Below, one piece after another: positions 10,351 to 22,140 of a stretch of DNA of 64,000 nucleotides. A program made the position numbers and the translations under genes. This DNA comes from Tipula vernalis (Eukaryota; Arthropoda; Insecta; Diptera; Tipulidae), in assembly GCA_958295665.1 (NCBI GenBank), contig OY282560.1:22279653-22343652 (forward strand). Direction: 5' to 3'. The notes below the pieces were generated by a model. The model had not been told where the DNA came from. It searched no databases and saw only the letters and a program-made list of their open reading frames with translations. Numbering within the stretch: position 1 is the stretch's first letter; each line of letters starts with the position of its first letter.

Positions 10351-11385
10351 AAATAAAAAAATCCTAATAGTCCATAAAAATAGACCTAAATATCACCATG
10401 AAAAAGGAGAAAAGGTACAATTCTTAAAATCGAAGTTAAAAATCTAGAATGATCATCAGAAAGGTGTTCAAGTAGATGTTGTAGCTTTTGAAGTTTCTTT
10501 TCTCTACGCACGTAATAATAAAGTTTGCAGGGGAAAACCTATATGGAAAGGGTTCGACACCGATATATTAAAGAATTGATAGAGGGCCAGATTTTAATTA
10601 AAAAATACTACTACGGCTTTTCGAATTTCTTTATCGTTACCCCGTAATAACCCGTTAACAATGATTTTACCAGTATTGACAAAAGTAAAAAATGGATTGA
10701 ATCAATTGAATTCGAGGTGCTAATTTTTTTTCCTAAGCCTATATGGCTCCGTATTATTTTTGAATTGAATTGAAAATTGAAAATAAATTTAAGAATATAT
10801 GAGTGCACCAACCAATTTAGAAAATTTATAACTCTCTTAATTTTAACCGTAAAACAATAAAAAACCACCAAAATGTTTGTAATTCCCATACCTATTTAAG
10901 GGCTTTGTTGATAGCTGCTTCAGTGTTTTAACCGTTTTTATCAGTACAACAAATAAAAATATCGAACTGTTTTTATATTACGATGGAAGCTATGAATCAC
11001 AATTAAGGTACCGCGTCGCTGTCGAACTTGACATTTTGGCTCCAATTATGTGGTTTGTCGTAGAGATAGGGATTTGGATTTGTTTAAAGATAAAGAGGAT
11101 GATCAATTGGACATTTCTTGTTTTTCTTTTTTTCTTGTGCAACTTTAAATTACAAATTTGAAATTGTGCATCAAATGGAACAAAGTGTTGCTGTCCCAAC
11201 CGAATCCCCCGAAATATCATCTGAAAGAAAAAACTGATTCACAGCAAGCGTATCAGATTAAGCTTTGGGAAAATAATAATCCGTGGTGGTGAGTGATACC
11301 AAAAAATAAAATTCAGGCGAAGTTTATTAATTGCTGTTTTGCTACACTTTGCTTTGTCCATCTTAGTTCAGTCCATTCTCAGTTT
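10351..11385. other. Non-coding gap
   Basis: No confident coding content. Frames at 10611-10889 and 10990-11220 on the minus strand show no recognisable domain and are compatible with chance. Confidence 0.4.
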
Positions 11386-12400
11386 CATCCTCTTTTTTCA
11401 CATGTCAAATGCTTGGGAGAAGTGCTCATCTTCATATTAAAAACTAAACTTGTTTATAAATGTGCCATACATATATCCATCCGCAACCGCAGACTTCAAA
11501 TATTTTTAAAACATAAACAGTATTATAAGAGAAGACAAAGTTGATTCTTTTTTTTTAATTATTGGGGATTTTAATCGTTCATGTTATTATCGGGCATACT
11601 TAATAGTGATGGTAAAATTATGGAACAAATTATGAATCTGGTAATATAACTAATGGTCATGTCCAATCGTTGCTTCCAAAAAAATAAAAAATCGAAATAT
11701 GGTAATCCTTCATGGTACGAGTATATAAGCTGCCTCATTAATTCTATAAAATTAAAGACATCTTTTAGGAAAAAGTATTTAAATCCCATGATCGACAACC
11801 ATGATCGATACAAGATGTTTTCCAGGGTGAGAGCCAAAGTTAGACGTGATATATCTTCCTGTTATAAAGAATATGTCAAAGTAGTTGAACAAAGTATTAC
11901 AAGTAATCGTAAAAAATTTTGGTCGTTTACTAAATCTAAGCAAAAATGAGCTATTCTGACTTAAAAGCTAGTAACCCTAAAGCTATTTGTAACCTGTTTG
12001 CCACCTACTTTAGTAAATATTACCTCTGTAACACGATTAGCTGTAATAATTACAGAAGATGACGTTTTAAATCAGCTAAGACTTTAAGACATTAATAAAG
12101 GCAGTGGCTGAGATAGCTGCAATACTTTTTAAAAAGTTTTCGAATAGAATCTATAAGCCAATAACCATATTGTTAATTAAATCGTTAACTGAATGTATTT
12201 TTCCAAATTATTCGAAATCCGCAAAAATCCATCGAAGAATATATGAATGCCGTTGAACGCGTACAACGAATAAACCGTATTTGAATTTATTTTCATTGAA
12301 TCACAGAAGAGAGTTGGCTGATGAACTTTTACTCTATAAAATTTTTAATTTTTTGGTTGAAACGGATCTACAAAAATTCATTCATTTCCTTAGCGGGTTT
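11386..12400 (+). pseudogene. Degenerate CR1/jockey-superfamily LINE ORF2
   Basis: These are scattered pieces of a LINE ORF2 in the correct order. An endonuclease GDFN motif lies at about 11565. The endonuclease-RT linker is at 11653-11949 and ends RKKFWSFTKSK. NPKAICNLFATYFSK follows near 11970. The start of the reverse transcriptase (NKGSG, then ILLIKSLTECIFP after a shift) is at about 12095-12230. An internal deletion then joins this to the ORF2 C-terminus at 12245-12400 (ERVQRI, then HRRELADELLLYKIFN). Several frameshifts are present and the catalytic RT core (the Y/F-A-D-D region) is missing. Dead. Confidence 0.75.
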
Positions 12401-13189
12401 GCTTATGGTATCTTCGGTGGGGTTGGTCTGTTTTCAGCTTCATTAACACTTTTAAGAGAATGTTATTAAGTTAATAATTGGTTCAAAGCTGTTTAAATGT
12501 CAATAATTATATTAATGCGATGTCCAATGTTTGTAAAAAAAAAAAAATTCTCTTTTTTGTCAATAATTTTTGATTTGATTTGTATATTGTACCAAATAAA
12601 CTGACATGTAGAAAATTTTATTCGCTGAAATATCATCAGTTCAAGGGAAAATAAAGGCTTCGCCGCAAATACTTCCAAAGTGTAAGTCTCAATTTATTCC
12701 ATCAATGAGTTAGATGTTGTGCGGTTAACTGGAGACATCGGTGAACTAAACACTTGTTTGAACCATTTTCTGTTAAAACTAAATTCAGTATGAATAAGGG
12801 CATATTTTAACACCTCTATCATTCCATAATTTACTAATCAACTTTAAAGCTAAGTTTGTGTGTAACAAAACGAAAAAAGTGACAAACTAATATTTTAACA
12901 GTTTAAAATATTTGACAAAAATTTTAGTAAATTACTTGTAACTGACCATTATATGTATGTATGGTATATAGCTAAAAATTGCCCTCAAAAGATTGCTGTC
13001 TTTTTATACGTCTATCAAAGCCGTTCATCCTTGGAGTCATACCATGATATATTTTCTTAAGATTTATTTGTTTTACTTAATCGTTCCCAATATGAAATAA
13101 TTCGGTTTAAATTTTTTGTACCGATAAAATACCACCTGATCTGTATTGTCTTGCTTTATTTTAGAAATTGCACTCTTTAAATCAGATAC
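12401..13189. other. Non-coding gap
   Basis: AT-rich sequence with no recognisable gene or element. The right part may contain decayed integrase sequence continuing from the BEL element, but nothing firm can be read. Confidence 0.4.
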
Positions 13190-13317
13190 AGTTCTACGAA
13201 ATGGAATAAAATCTTTCTTCATTTCTCTGCAGTTCTGCACAAGGTTGTTAAAGCCTTCGTCTAATTATACTGGTAAGCAAGCTCGTTCCAGGACGATTAT
13301 TTAATATGTGTGCATCC

Positions 13318-13629
13318 CTAATTATACATATGACCGCATGATGCTTCGTCGGTAAAATGATGGGATGCTTGACTTTGGAAGTGAACCCCAACTACACGGA
13401 TAATGCTACCTTCATCGATAAATGGATTTAAGGTAAGTAGCTTACTGTTTCGCGGTAAGGTGCACTTATTTTGTAATGCATCAACTTCACTGGGAAACTC
13501 GGTGTGTTGAATGTGCCGTAATATAATTTGCTCTGCAGCTTCAATTTCTTCTCTGGTTAAGTCTCGCCCTTTCTGCTTACCCTTCAGATTGTTGATGAAT
13601 CGCCTTATCATTGTTAGAACCTTAGCCAT
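13318..13629 (-). pseudogene. BEL integrase N-terminal part
   Basis: This frame continues pol after RNase H. MIRRFINNLKGKQKGRDLT and EEIEAAEQIILRHIQHTEFP match the segment before the integrase in BEL elements. A zinc-binding His region follows near the end (ASHHFTDEASCGHM). The frame then shifts, with RDAHILNNRPGTSLL readable at about 13280-13325 in another frame, before similarity is lost. The DDE catalytic core is absent, so integration function is gone. Confidence 0.8.
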
Positions 13630-14480
13630 CTTGATAAAGCTGCGGAATATCTAGTGATGAGGTTGTCCATGAAATCGTTTGTATGCACTAGAAAAGCATC
13701 CAATGCTGCAGGGCGTGGTTCTTCAGTTGTGATCTGTCCTATTTGCTGGTCTCTTGTCTGAATAGCTCTAAAATATTTTGCGTCCTCTAACCAATTGGGT
13801 TCGTGCCACCACAACCTGCTTCTAATTAAATCACAGGTTATCATACTCCTCGAAGCAATGTCGGCCGGATTTTCTTTGGACACAACATGGAACCATCTGT
13901 CTCGCTCGTACATTTTGGATATTTCACTGACTCTGTTTGCAACAAATGTCGTCCAACGTCTAGGGTGTGCCGACATCCAGCCCAATACTATTTGGGAATC
14001 TGTGAACAATGACACATTAGTTACCTTTATAGATAGGGACTCCAATCGTGGTAGACTGATTTGTTTGACAGGTGATACACGGGATTTGGCTGTAATTATG
14101 TTTGCGCTTAGACCATCGCTCGTTTCCACCACAGCATATACAACTGCGGCATAAGTACGTTCACTGGCATCACTGAAACCGACTAAACTTATTTCACTGT
14201 TCGACTGCAACCATCTTGGAATCTGCATACTGATAATTTCGCAAAGATCCCTTCTAATATCTAGCGAGGCCTTTAATTTGTTTTGTGGGAGATCATCATC
14301 CCAGCCTAAATTCTGCATCCAGAGGCTTTGAAAGAGAATCTTGACTCGAATTATGATCGGTGACAACCACCCCAGTGGGTCAAACGTACGACTGGCATCC
14401 GATAATATCGTTCTTTTATTGTGGAGAGCTCGCTCTGGTAACTTCACGGTGAATTTAAACGAATCTTGATACGGATCCCA
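13614..14480 (-). pseudogene. BEL RNase H region
   Basis: This is the pol segment downstream of reverse transcriptase. It opens in the WDPYQDSF region just after an in-frame stop that separates it from the RT frame. Next come SDASRTFDPLGWLSPI (a BEL hallmark), the RNase H-like GFSDASERTYAAVVY and LFTDSQIVLGWM with the acidic residues retained, and NPADIASRSM. RNase H removes the RNA strand during reverse transcription. The frame is otherwise long and clean, so the insertion is not very old. Confidence 0.9.
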
Positions 14481-15458
14481 CTAAAGTCCTAATACTCTTG
14501 GACTATCCGAGTGTTTTTCGATTGTTTTGGCGTTGGTGAGGAATTTCCGCATTCTAAACCCATAGCTCTCCAATACACTAGTAACTTGTGTCATTACCTT
14601 TCTTACTTGTGCCTTTGAATTTCCTCCAGTCATCATGTCGTCTACGTACATATCTTGTATTATGACTTGGGCTGCTTCTGGCGGGTATGGTAACAATTTG
14701 TTTCCAATCTCCTTTAAACTGCGTTTTGCGAAGTACGCTGCTGATGCAGGGCCATACGTAAGTGTTTTTAACCGATACGTAGCTGGATGGTGATTACTAT
14801 TATTTCTCCATAGAATATTTTGGTACTGCTGATCTTCCTGTTCAACCCACACCTGCTGGTACATTTTCCCTATGTCACCACATACGATGAACTGATGCTG
14901 TCGGAACTTTAATAATATTTTGATAAGTGGTGGCTGCATGGTGGGTCCAACCATTAGAACATCGTTTAGCGATATACCCGTGGAGGACTTAGCAGAGGCG
15001 TCGAACACGACTCTCAGCTTAGTCGTCGTGCTGCTTTCTTTCAACACTCCGTGATGTGTTATATATTTGCTTGGGTTGGCCTTTGTTTGAACCCTTTCCA
15101 TGTGTCCAAGCTCTTGATACTCTGCCATGAATGCTTTATACATGTTTGAAAACCCCTCATCACGTTCAAATTTCCTCTCAATGGCCTTCAATCGATGTAA
15201 TGCTGCATGGTACGATGTTCCAAGTAGATTGCCTGGTTGTTTGAAGGGTAATTTGACAGTGAACTTGTTGTCCTTGGCTTGCTTAATCGTTGCTTGAAAT
15301 AACTCCTCGCATTTTTGTTCTTCTGGTGTTCTTCTTGTAACTTTGGGCATCTCTTCTACTTCCCAGAATCTACGGAGTGAGTTATCTATGTCTAGAAAGA
15401 TATTAAAATTTGATATATCTATATTTATTGGTTTTGTATCTACACTTTTGCCGGCCAC
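14478..15458 (-). pseudogene. BEL reverse transcriptase
   Basis: This is the reverse transcriptase domain of a BEL/Pao pol. DIDNSLRRFWEVEE marks the pre-RT segment. LRVVFDASAKSSTGISLND and FIVCGDIGKMYQQVWV are the first RT motifs, with the first catalytic Asp. DMYVDDMMTGG is the catalytic YVDD box, intact. The frame ends at a TAA/TAG-type stop exactly where the family reads LGLQWDP, so one nonsense change splits RT from RNase H. The N-terminus overlaps the protease frame in a different phase, which indicates a frameshift near 15455. Confidence 0.93.
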
Positions 15459-15819
15459 AACCCAACCAGGTACGAACTGCTGTTAATCCACTCTCTAGAA
15501 TCAAATACTTCGATTTAAGTATCTTGAAAAATATATCCACTCCTAATAATAGGTCAATTGAACCTCTCTTATTAAATTTTGGGTCAGCTAGCTCTAGCTC
15601 ATTCAGCATTTGAAAATCTCCTTTGCTTATATTGTACGCCTGTGTCGTTAAGTTGGTTGCACCATCGACTGAAGCTATTGTTAGCTCTGTAGAGCCCCTG
15701 GTTGTTCCCATACCCGTCTCTCCCAATCCTTTAACTAGAATTCGGGCATTTTCACGTTCGAGATTTAATTCTTTCACACACCTTTCAGATATAAAGGATG
15801 CCTGGGATGCGGAGTCCAA
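15403..15819 (-). pseudogene. BEL aspartic protease
   Basis: This is a retroviral-type protease (the DUF1758 region of BEL elements). LDSASQASFISE holds the catalytic Asp-Ser-Ala. VKGLGETGMGTTRG and SIDLLLGVDIF follow, with the conserved flap and the DLLLG strand. It normally cleaves the Gag-Pol polyprotein. Its C-terminus (LTAVRTWLGCG) runs into a frameshift before the RT segment. The upstream spacer (15827-16122) is present in two further frames. Confidence 0.88.
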
Positions 15820-16075
15820 TAATGCTCTATATATCTATCTGAAACTGCCCGGTGCTGTTTTTGACTTTGACCAATGCGGTTGTTAGTATAGCATAAGAAG
15901 TTGCAGGGATGGTTACGTACGTATTGGTCTCGGAAACATCGCTGGATTTGTTTTCTTCTTCATTAGTTGATAATTCAATATTGTGAACTTGAGCCTTCGC
16001 TGAGTGACCGAATTTCGACACTTTATTTTCGTCTGATGAACCATGTAGTGATGTGTGATGCCTCCTTTGGCAGTA

Positions 16076-16297
16076 CTAACATCTGGCTCTTGATCGACAA
16101 TCTTGAACTCGGTGTCCTCCATTTAAACAATTGAAGCATTTGTTGTTGGTTCGTGCTGCTTCCGACCTTTGCTCCGAAGACATATTCTTATATGCATGGC
16201 ATTCGTATATGCGATGTACATCTGCTTTGCATATTGCACATTTACTAGTTGATCCTGTCGAAGTAGCCACTTGATACGCACGTGAACTGGTTGTCAA
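16076..16297 (-). pseudogene. BEL gag zinc-knuckle region
   Basis: Two Cys/His clusters, CAICKADVHRIYECHAY and CFNCLNGGHRVQDC, separated by a basic linker, match the nucleocapsid zinc knuckles of BEL Gag. These bind and package the element RNA. The frame is offset from both the upstream gag and the downstream protease spacer, so shifts lie on both sides. Confidence 0.88.
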
Positions 16298-16972
16298 CTT
16301 GGAGTACCTTTCATTGTAAATCCCTTTAAAGATTCAATCACATCAATACGCTTACCTAGAAATGCGAGCAGCTCTTCAAACGTAGGAAAATCTCTCTCAT
16401 CTGTCTCCTGTGCCCATAGCGATCTGATTTTGTTGTAAAGCTTATTTAGTGCAATATAGATCAGCCACGGATCTGTCTTTTCGGCATCTGCACCTAACGC
16501 TTTTAGCCCTCTAATTGTTTCATCGACTGCATCCGTTAACTTTCTAATATTTGCAGAGTTTGGTTGCGATATATTTGGCTGTTCCATGTATATTTTGATA
16601 AAGGCATTGACTGTGTAACGCTTCTTGTCGTATCTTTGTACCAGCTTCTGGAACGCTTCATTATAATTGGCATCAGTTACTGGGAGATGGCGGATGAGGA
16701 TGGACAATGGTTCTCCCTTCAATGAACCAGTCAGGTACTGGAACTTTTGTGCTGCAGTTAAATTTTTTCTTCTCATGGATCGTGGAGCTATATATGTTAA
16801 AGAATGATTGCCACTCCCTATAATCACCCTGAAAAATTCGGATATTTAATTTAGGTAGGCGAACTTCGATAGCATGCAGCTGCGATGTGTTCATTGAATT
16901 ATCCAGTGGTGCTAGCTTAGGTTGAGCTAGACTACGCTTGCGTGATACAGCACTGAGACCTGCGAGAACCAA
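16294..16972 (-). pseudogene. BEL gag (DUF1759-like)
   Basis: Two overlapping frames together make the capsid-like Gag. LPKLNIRIFQGDYREWQSFFN is in the first frame (16673-16972). TAAQKFQYLTGSLKGEP and ALGADAEKTDPWLIYI are in the second (16294-16827), separated by a frameshift near 16820. This is the DUF1759 Gag typical of BEL/Pao. The first frame has no convincing ATG at its reported end, so the true start lies in decayed sequence or was in the leader. Confidence 0.88.
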
Positions 16973-17436
16973 ATAATAATTGTCTTCGAATTCGGATAAG
17001 TCCTATTTTGCTTTGTGGTCTAGGTCAAACATCTCCCTTTAATTGCTCTCTGCTTTCTCAAACTATCCATCTTATTAACTCTTTAATTCACTTCACTGAG
17101 TTCAATCTTTAGCTAACTGCTCGATTGCTGAATCGAATAACGGCTCGAATTAAGTGGTACGATATCAACTTAAATTGGTATATTTGGCGCAATAATATTT
17201 ATTTTAAATCACTTTAATTAGGCACACACGACACTGTTCTAAGTATAAATGGTTCTCTGTACTCACGACTATCGCTGTAATTAGTTGGTTCAAGGTGATC
17301 GCCTACTCCTCCATGTGCTCCTAGAATGGCGTGGCGTTGTATCAATGATCTCCGGTATAAATTTTCTTGATCCCAAATACCGCAAATTCCGTGTTGATTT
17401 ATCGCTCCTTATTACTCCGCAGAATTAGCAATATTT

Positions 17437-17454
17437 GTCCCTGTTTGGGCGCCA
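17437..17454 (-). promoter_or_regulatory. Primer-binding site, tRNA-Lys-like
   Basis: Minus strand TGGCGCCCAAACAGGGAC lies one base after the LTR end. It differs by one base from the site used by retroviruses primed with tRNA-Lys(UUU), so this BEL copy was probably primed by that tRNA. The tRNA assignment rests on knowledge of the retroviral site and not on a search of the insect tRNA set. Confidence 0.85.
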
Positions 17455-17455
17455 A

Positions 17456-17655
17456 TGTTCTTTCTGAATAAATGTTGCTGGCAATTGCGTGCCTCTCCGT
17501 ATTCAGAATATATGTTAAAACAAAAAAATATCGTCTCGTACTAATGATTTAGACGTTTCGCTTACGTTTAGTCTGAGAGAGATATTAATAAAATCAGTGC
17601 AGCGATTCGCCGCTGTCTATTGCAATATATGTTCATATTCCCAAATATGTTAACA
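17456..17655 (-). repeat. BEL long terminal repeat (5' LTR)
   Basis: This is a 200-bp LTR on the minus strand, starting TGTTAACATATTTGGG and ending GAACA directly before the primer-binding site. The outer end is set by the TG...CA rule and the palindromic TGTTAACA. No second copy is present, so no 5-bp target duplication can be checked. It would carry the promoter of the element. Confidence 0.75.
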
Positions 17656-19862
17656 ACCACTTTTAACATGAAAAGGTTAATACATGAATCTTTATTTGTA
17701 CCAGGTGATCTTTCATTAACTCTTCATCAGTTCAATCCGGAATAATTCAACATTCCACTATAGTAAATAGAAATAGGAACAAGATATCACATATCTTAAA
17801 ATTAAAAGATCACCCAGAATTAATTAACTCATTTTAATAAATGTTTTCTAATAATTATGTACAGTCCGCTGGCATACACATACATAAGTATATAGATGTT
17901 CTTTAAAACATATTTAAATACCCTAAAATATTTCCGTTTCTTTTTTAATTTTTTTTTTATATTAGCCGGTATCATTCAATTAATCTTTTAAACATTAACC
18001 TTCCATTTAATCTTCCAATTACATCCAAATTTATGACTAATTCGCGCATTTTCACGGTACACATATAAAACCAATGTAAAACCACTTCATAGAAAAAGCA
18101 TAAAATCCCGCTTTCACATATACAAATCTAATTAATTTATATTTTTGTTTTAAGTATAATTAAAATTTTTCTTATTGTTGTTGTTGTTTTGTGAGGACAT
18201 AAAAATATTTCATAACATGATTACTCTTTAAAATAAAATAATATTCACAAAACCAACAAAAATTTTTATTTTTTGTAATTTAATTTATATCTAAAAACCA
18301 AATAAAATTAAACGAACTAACGATAATCTGTCTTCACACATAAAACTTAACAAAAAAAAAAAATTAAAATATAAACAGACAATTATAAATTTTTTTTTGT
18401 TTCTTTTAAATTAATTCCTTTGATCTTCTTCTTGTACGTCATGTACTTAATTATAAAGGAGAGCGCGGCGCATACACCAAGTCTCTTCGGTTCTTGATCA
18501 TCGCACACACCAATTAGAAGGAAAAAAAAAATTTTTTTTTAGTCAGGCGAAGAGTTTTTTTGTTAATAAAAATATTTTGTCGCATTTCCATTAGAAATTA
18601 ATTAAATTAAAATTACAAAAATGAAATATTTGTGTTTTTTTTTTTTTTAATTAATCGGAGGGGGGAAAATAGTATTAATATATGTAGAGAAAATGTTAAT
18701 TGGTTTAACCTATCCGCACTCGTTGTTATACATACACATATGTATAAAACACACTTTGTTGTGTACGCAATAAATTTTCTTATTCGAGTACATTAAATAC
18801 TTAAAACAATTATATTTATCGACCGAAACTAATTGAATTTATTTCTTAATTTAATAATACAATTTTAAATTTAAATATAATATGTATCGTAATTAGTTAT
18901 GGTTTAAAGACTACGGAATTTATTTTGACAATAACGGATGTGTACTGTTGCTAGTATGAAACTATCTCACTATTATTAATAGTTGCTTGAGTACATATTT
19001 AGAGAATTAATTTATTATTATGTTTTATTGTATACGACGAGTATGTACGCCATTTGTTAATAGTCTCGTACTACATATTTTATATAAATTATTCAAAACC
19101 ATTTTTAAACTATGCGTACCTACTTGTAAATGATTATATGTTATGCGAGAGCACCTTTACACTTTATGCGGCAATTTAATGCATTAATTTTCGGTTAATG
19201 AATTGAATCGTATGCGTGCACTATAATTTAAATGCTCTTTCATTATGTGTGGCGAAGGCGGGCATTAGATTTTAATTAAACATTTGGTGTATTTAAAATG
19301 GCTGATTATTAGATGTTTTTCGAATCGCTCTGATAAGATTTGGTTTAAATTAAAATTTTAAAAACGGCATCCTTTTGGTTGTTATACTCCTATATATAGT
19401 TTTGAGTGTTGTCAGTTATTACTTTTGAAGCGGGGAGTGGTCCACTGCAATCTAAATACATATTGCCAGAAGCTAAATTAAAACACCACAAGCGTAATTT
19501 CCGTAGCGATTTTAAACGAGCGCGATGAGAATAAATAGAACTTTCATTTCCTGTTTGCTTTTGTTAGTGAGATTCTGAGATTCATTTGGATTTCATTTGG
19601 ATTTGGAGTTACTGAATAATTTACCTGATCGAAAGAATTTCCCTAAATTTATCCTCGATTACCATCGATTTGACAAACAAAACCATCCCAGAAAACATCA
19701 ACCACAAAACAATCAACTACTGCCTTCCCCGGCAATTAATGCCTAGGCGTTTTAAACGAATAGTGCCCTACTAGGTGTTTTATTCAAATAAAATGCCCAG
19801 AGCGCTTTATTCTGGATTAGTCTTGTAATCTACTTTATAAAATTTTCAATTTTGTCCTTTAT
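17656..19862. other. AT-rich non-coding stretch with poly-A/T tracts
   Basis: This 2.2-kb gap has no coding similarity and many A and T homopolymers (near 17950, 18350, 18530 and 18640). A GC-richer island at 18455-18515 (TATAAAGGAGAGCGCGGCGC followed by a pyrimidine-rich segment) looks like a core promoter or a conserved non-coding piece, but no gene follows on either strand. This could be intronic host DNA. Confidence 0.4.
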
Positions 19863-20256
19863 TACTTTCTTTTACGTAAGTAAAATAAAGTATGGTAATC
19901 ATGAAAATTTTGGACTTAAAGATTTTTTGAGATTTATTTGTTTTGAGGTCCCCTGAGTCCGAAAAAGGGAGTTTCGAAATGGTATCTGTCTGTCAGTCTG
20001 TGTCCTCTCTATAGCCCAAATGGTTTAACCAATCGAACTGAAACTTCAGATTTAAGCTTTTTTGATAAATTGGGAGGTCCCAGTGGATTTTACTACAAAT
20101 CGGCTAACCGGAAGTGGCCACTCCCTTGGTCCATAAAATTTATTTTGCAAATATCTTAAAAAGTATAAGGTTTACTTAATAACTACTTAATACAAAATGT
20201 TTTCAAAAAATAAAAATAAAAAATTTCGCTCGGTATGTTGGCCACTCCTCCATTAT
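19863..20256 (+). repeat. Dispersed repeat family A, copy 3
   Basis: It has the same opening hairpin (19863-19892, with loop GTAA instead of TCTA), the same body and a similar end (GTTGGCCACTCCTCCATT). The CTGT array is only about two units. It stands alone here, away from the satellite, which shows that family A is a dispersed element in its own right. Confidence 0.7.
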
Positions 20257-20509
20257 TTTTATTGATGTAGGAATTTTCAGAAATAGATCCTGAATCACGT
20301 CAGGCTAAATTTTATTTTTTTTTATGTTTGTAAAAAATTATCAAAGTTATCCATCACATACAAAAAGTTAAGAATAAATTTTGATATGAAAGGAAAATTG
20401 GAAGATGCATTTTAAGAGTTAATTAAAAAAAATAGAAATATTTTATTATTTCAATAATGTACAAATAATATTTTTATTTGTATTTATACCTATATACAAG
20501 CCTTATAAT
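20257..20509. other. AT-rich spacer
   Basis: Short AT-rich spacer before the LOA-like LINE. Nothing recognisable is seen in it. Confidence 0.4.
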
Positions 20510-20683
20510 TGCCGTCGCCGCCAGGTCCACGCTCAATGAGCGGGTGTTAATAAATAACCTAGGTATAAGGCGGGTCACGCTAAATAATGGCAAATGGGCC
20601 GGATTAAGGTGTAAAGCGACCCGTGCTGACGATCTGCCAGGCTGGGGGCCCATTTAACAAAGCCCAGTCGTGAACGGAGCCCT

Positions 20684-20705
20684 CTGGATACCTGGCGACC
20701 TCCAG
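20684..20705 (+). promoter_or_regulatory. Conserved LOA leader hairpin
   Basis: CTGGA at 20684-20688 pairs with TCCAG at 20701-20705 across a 12-nt loop beginning TACC. The same stem and the same loop length occur in the three other LOA-type sequences of the window. Role unknown; an RNA structure in the leader is likely. Confidence 0.55.
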
Positions 20706-20782
20706 TTGTAATAAACTTTACCTGCGAATACGGATCTCTGCGCAGGCGGACCTTTATTTCTCCGATACTCGTGGGAATCATA

Positions 20783-21316
20783 ATGGAAAGATCAAACAAT
20801 AACAAAACCAAGGGCACCGGCTCTCCTCAAAAGCCGGTATCAGCGAAGGGAGGTATCTCGAACCAGACGAGTGGGGCCTCTAAGGTTGCAAAGGTGGTTG
20901 ACTCTACGGCACCAGTCCCGGGAGTTAGCGGTACCAACGCAGCACAGGGCAGTGGGACGAGAGACATTCCTCCGGCGAAAAGGCGGTACAGAAATCGCCG
21001 CTCGGCATTTCGAAATCTCGAGAAGTGGGCTGCGACCCCCGAGGGGCAGCTCACGGAAGAACAGAGAATATCAGTAGCTTGGGCAAGGAGCACTGTGGGC
21101 TGCGGAAGCTCGGAAAGGGACCTTGTGTCGAAAAGACAGCGGTCCCAGGATGAGGTGGAAGTAGTTGACAGCAAGCGGACCAAGTTGCTGACTGACACGA
21201 AGCTGAGCTCTAACTTGGGGACAAAGCTGTTCAGCGATGTCCTGAGGAAGGATGTGTTGATGCTAGCCGTAATTGACGAAAGTCAAGAAGATGGGAGCAT
21301 CACGGCCGAAAAATGA
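20783..21316 (+). pseudogene. LOA-B ORF1, N-terminal part
   Basis: The ATG at 20783 (MERSNNNKTKG) follows the ACTCGTGGGAATCATA context shared with LOA-A ORF1. The product is a low-complexity, Ser/Gly/Lys-rich N-terminal region. A basic segment AKRRYRNRRSAFRNLEKW corresponds to KKRYRRLLAEGKPP of LOA-A ORF1. It stops at 21316, and the rest of ORF1 lies in another frame from 21419. ORF1 proteins of this class bind the element RNA. Confidence 0.75.
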
Positions 21317-21418
21317 AGGTTGGTGTATAATGCACTCAACCTCGTCTTTTTAAAGGTCCTGGGAGAAAATCCACGACCACCCCTATCCTGCAGAGATGCG
21401 GGATGGTATCAAGGGTGA

Positions 21419-21955
21419 GTGAAGATGACTGCATGTTCGGACTCTAGATCTGTGGACCTGTATAAAAAGGCTATAGCCAAAGTAGGGGAGGTATGGCCAG
21501 GCGCAAAGCTTGCGGCAGTTAGTCGGGAGGAAATTCCCAGCAGGCCGAGCTCACGTGTCAGGCTGCCATCCGAACCAGCGAGCCCTGACGAGGCATTGAA
21601 AATCATTCAGGCCAGTAACCCGAATCTTCCGACCGGAAATTGGAAGATCGTCAAGCAGGAGGAGGCCAAGGGGGGCTCGAAATTATCAATTATAGTAATA
21701 AATAAGGAGTCCCTTGCCCTCCTGCACAAAACGAAGGGAGTAATTAACTTCGGATTCGGGTCAATTACTCTCGACGTTTATAAAAAGGATGGGGCGGAAG
21801 CGCGTACGGTAGGCCAACCGGAGGAAGGTGGCAACCCGCCCAGACCTGAAGGGGGTACCAGCAGCATGCAGGGAGAAGCTGAGGGTAGGGGGAGAGTGAA
21901 TGCGGCGACCTCGGTCTGGCAAGGATTCACTTGGAAGATGAGGAGGGGCACATAA
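21419..21955 (+). pseudogene. LOA-B ORF1, C-terminal part
   Basis: The frame contains WPGAKLAAVSREEIPSRPSS, then NLPTGNWKIVKQEE and INFGFGSITLDVYKK. This matches, motif for motif, the last third of LOA-A ORF1 (residues about 290-370: RARIVFGTFP, INWRVIRREAK, VNYKFGTVQMHPK). It is separated from the N-terminal part by a frameshift and about 100 bp. The region after 21850 is Gly/Pro-rich and decays toward ORF2. Confidence 0.7.
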
Positions 21956-22140
21956 GCGAAGGAGCTGGTGTACCGATGGAGGAAGCTGTCAGCAGCCCGG
22001 CCAGACGGGGGAGGGGGCACTGACAAGTCCTCTACAGAGGGTATAAGGGTTAGCAAGACCGGAAAATAATATTCCTGCGGTGGCAGGAATATACCATAGA
22101 GGTAGGTAGAGGTTAAAAGGTTAGATTCTGGCTAGTTTCA

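Larger units (their letters stand above)
13190..17655 (-). mobile_element. BEL/Pao LTR retrotransposon, 3'-truncated
   Basis: This is an LTR retrotransposon on the minus strand. In order it has one LTR (17456-17655), a primer-binding site (17437-17454), a leader, gag, zinc knuckles, protease, reverse transcriptase, RNase H and the start of integrase. The order and motifs are those of BEL/Pao. The integrase catalytic core and the 3' LTR are missing: sequence at 13.1-13.3 kb fades out and no second LTR copy was seen. Multiple frameshifts and at least one in-frame stop (14478-14480) inactivate it. Confidence 0.9.

Noticed and set aside
13795..14154. 119-codon plus-strand frame
   Set aside because: Shadow of the BEL RNase H coding sequence on the opposite strand.
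18450..18515. Core promoter with TATAAAG
   Set aside because: Only a TATA-like word in an AT-rich genome beside a short GC-rich patch. No gene follows on either strand.
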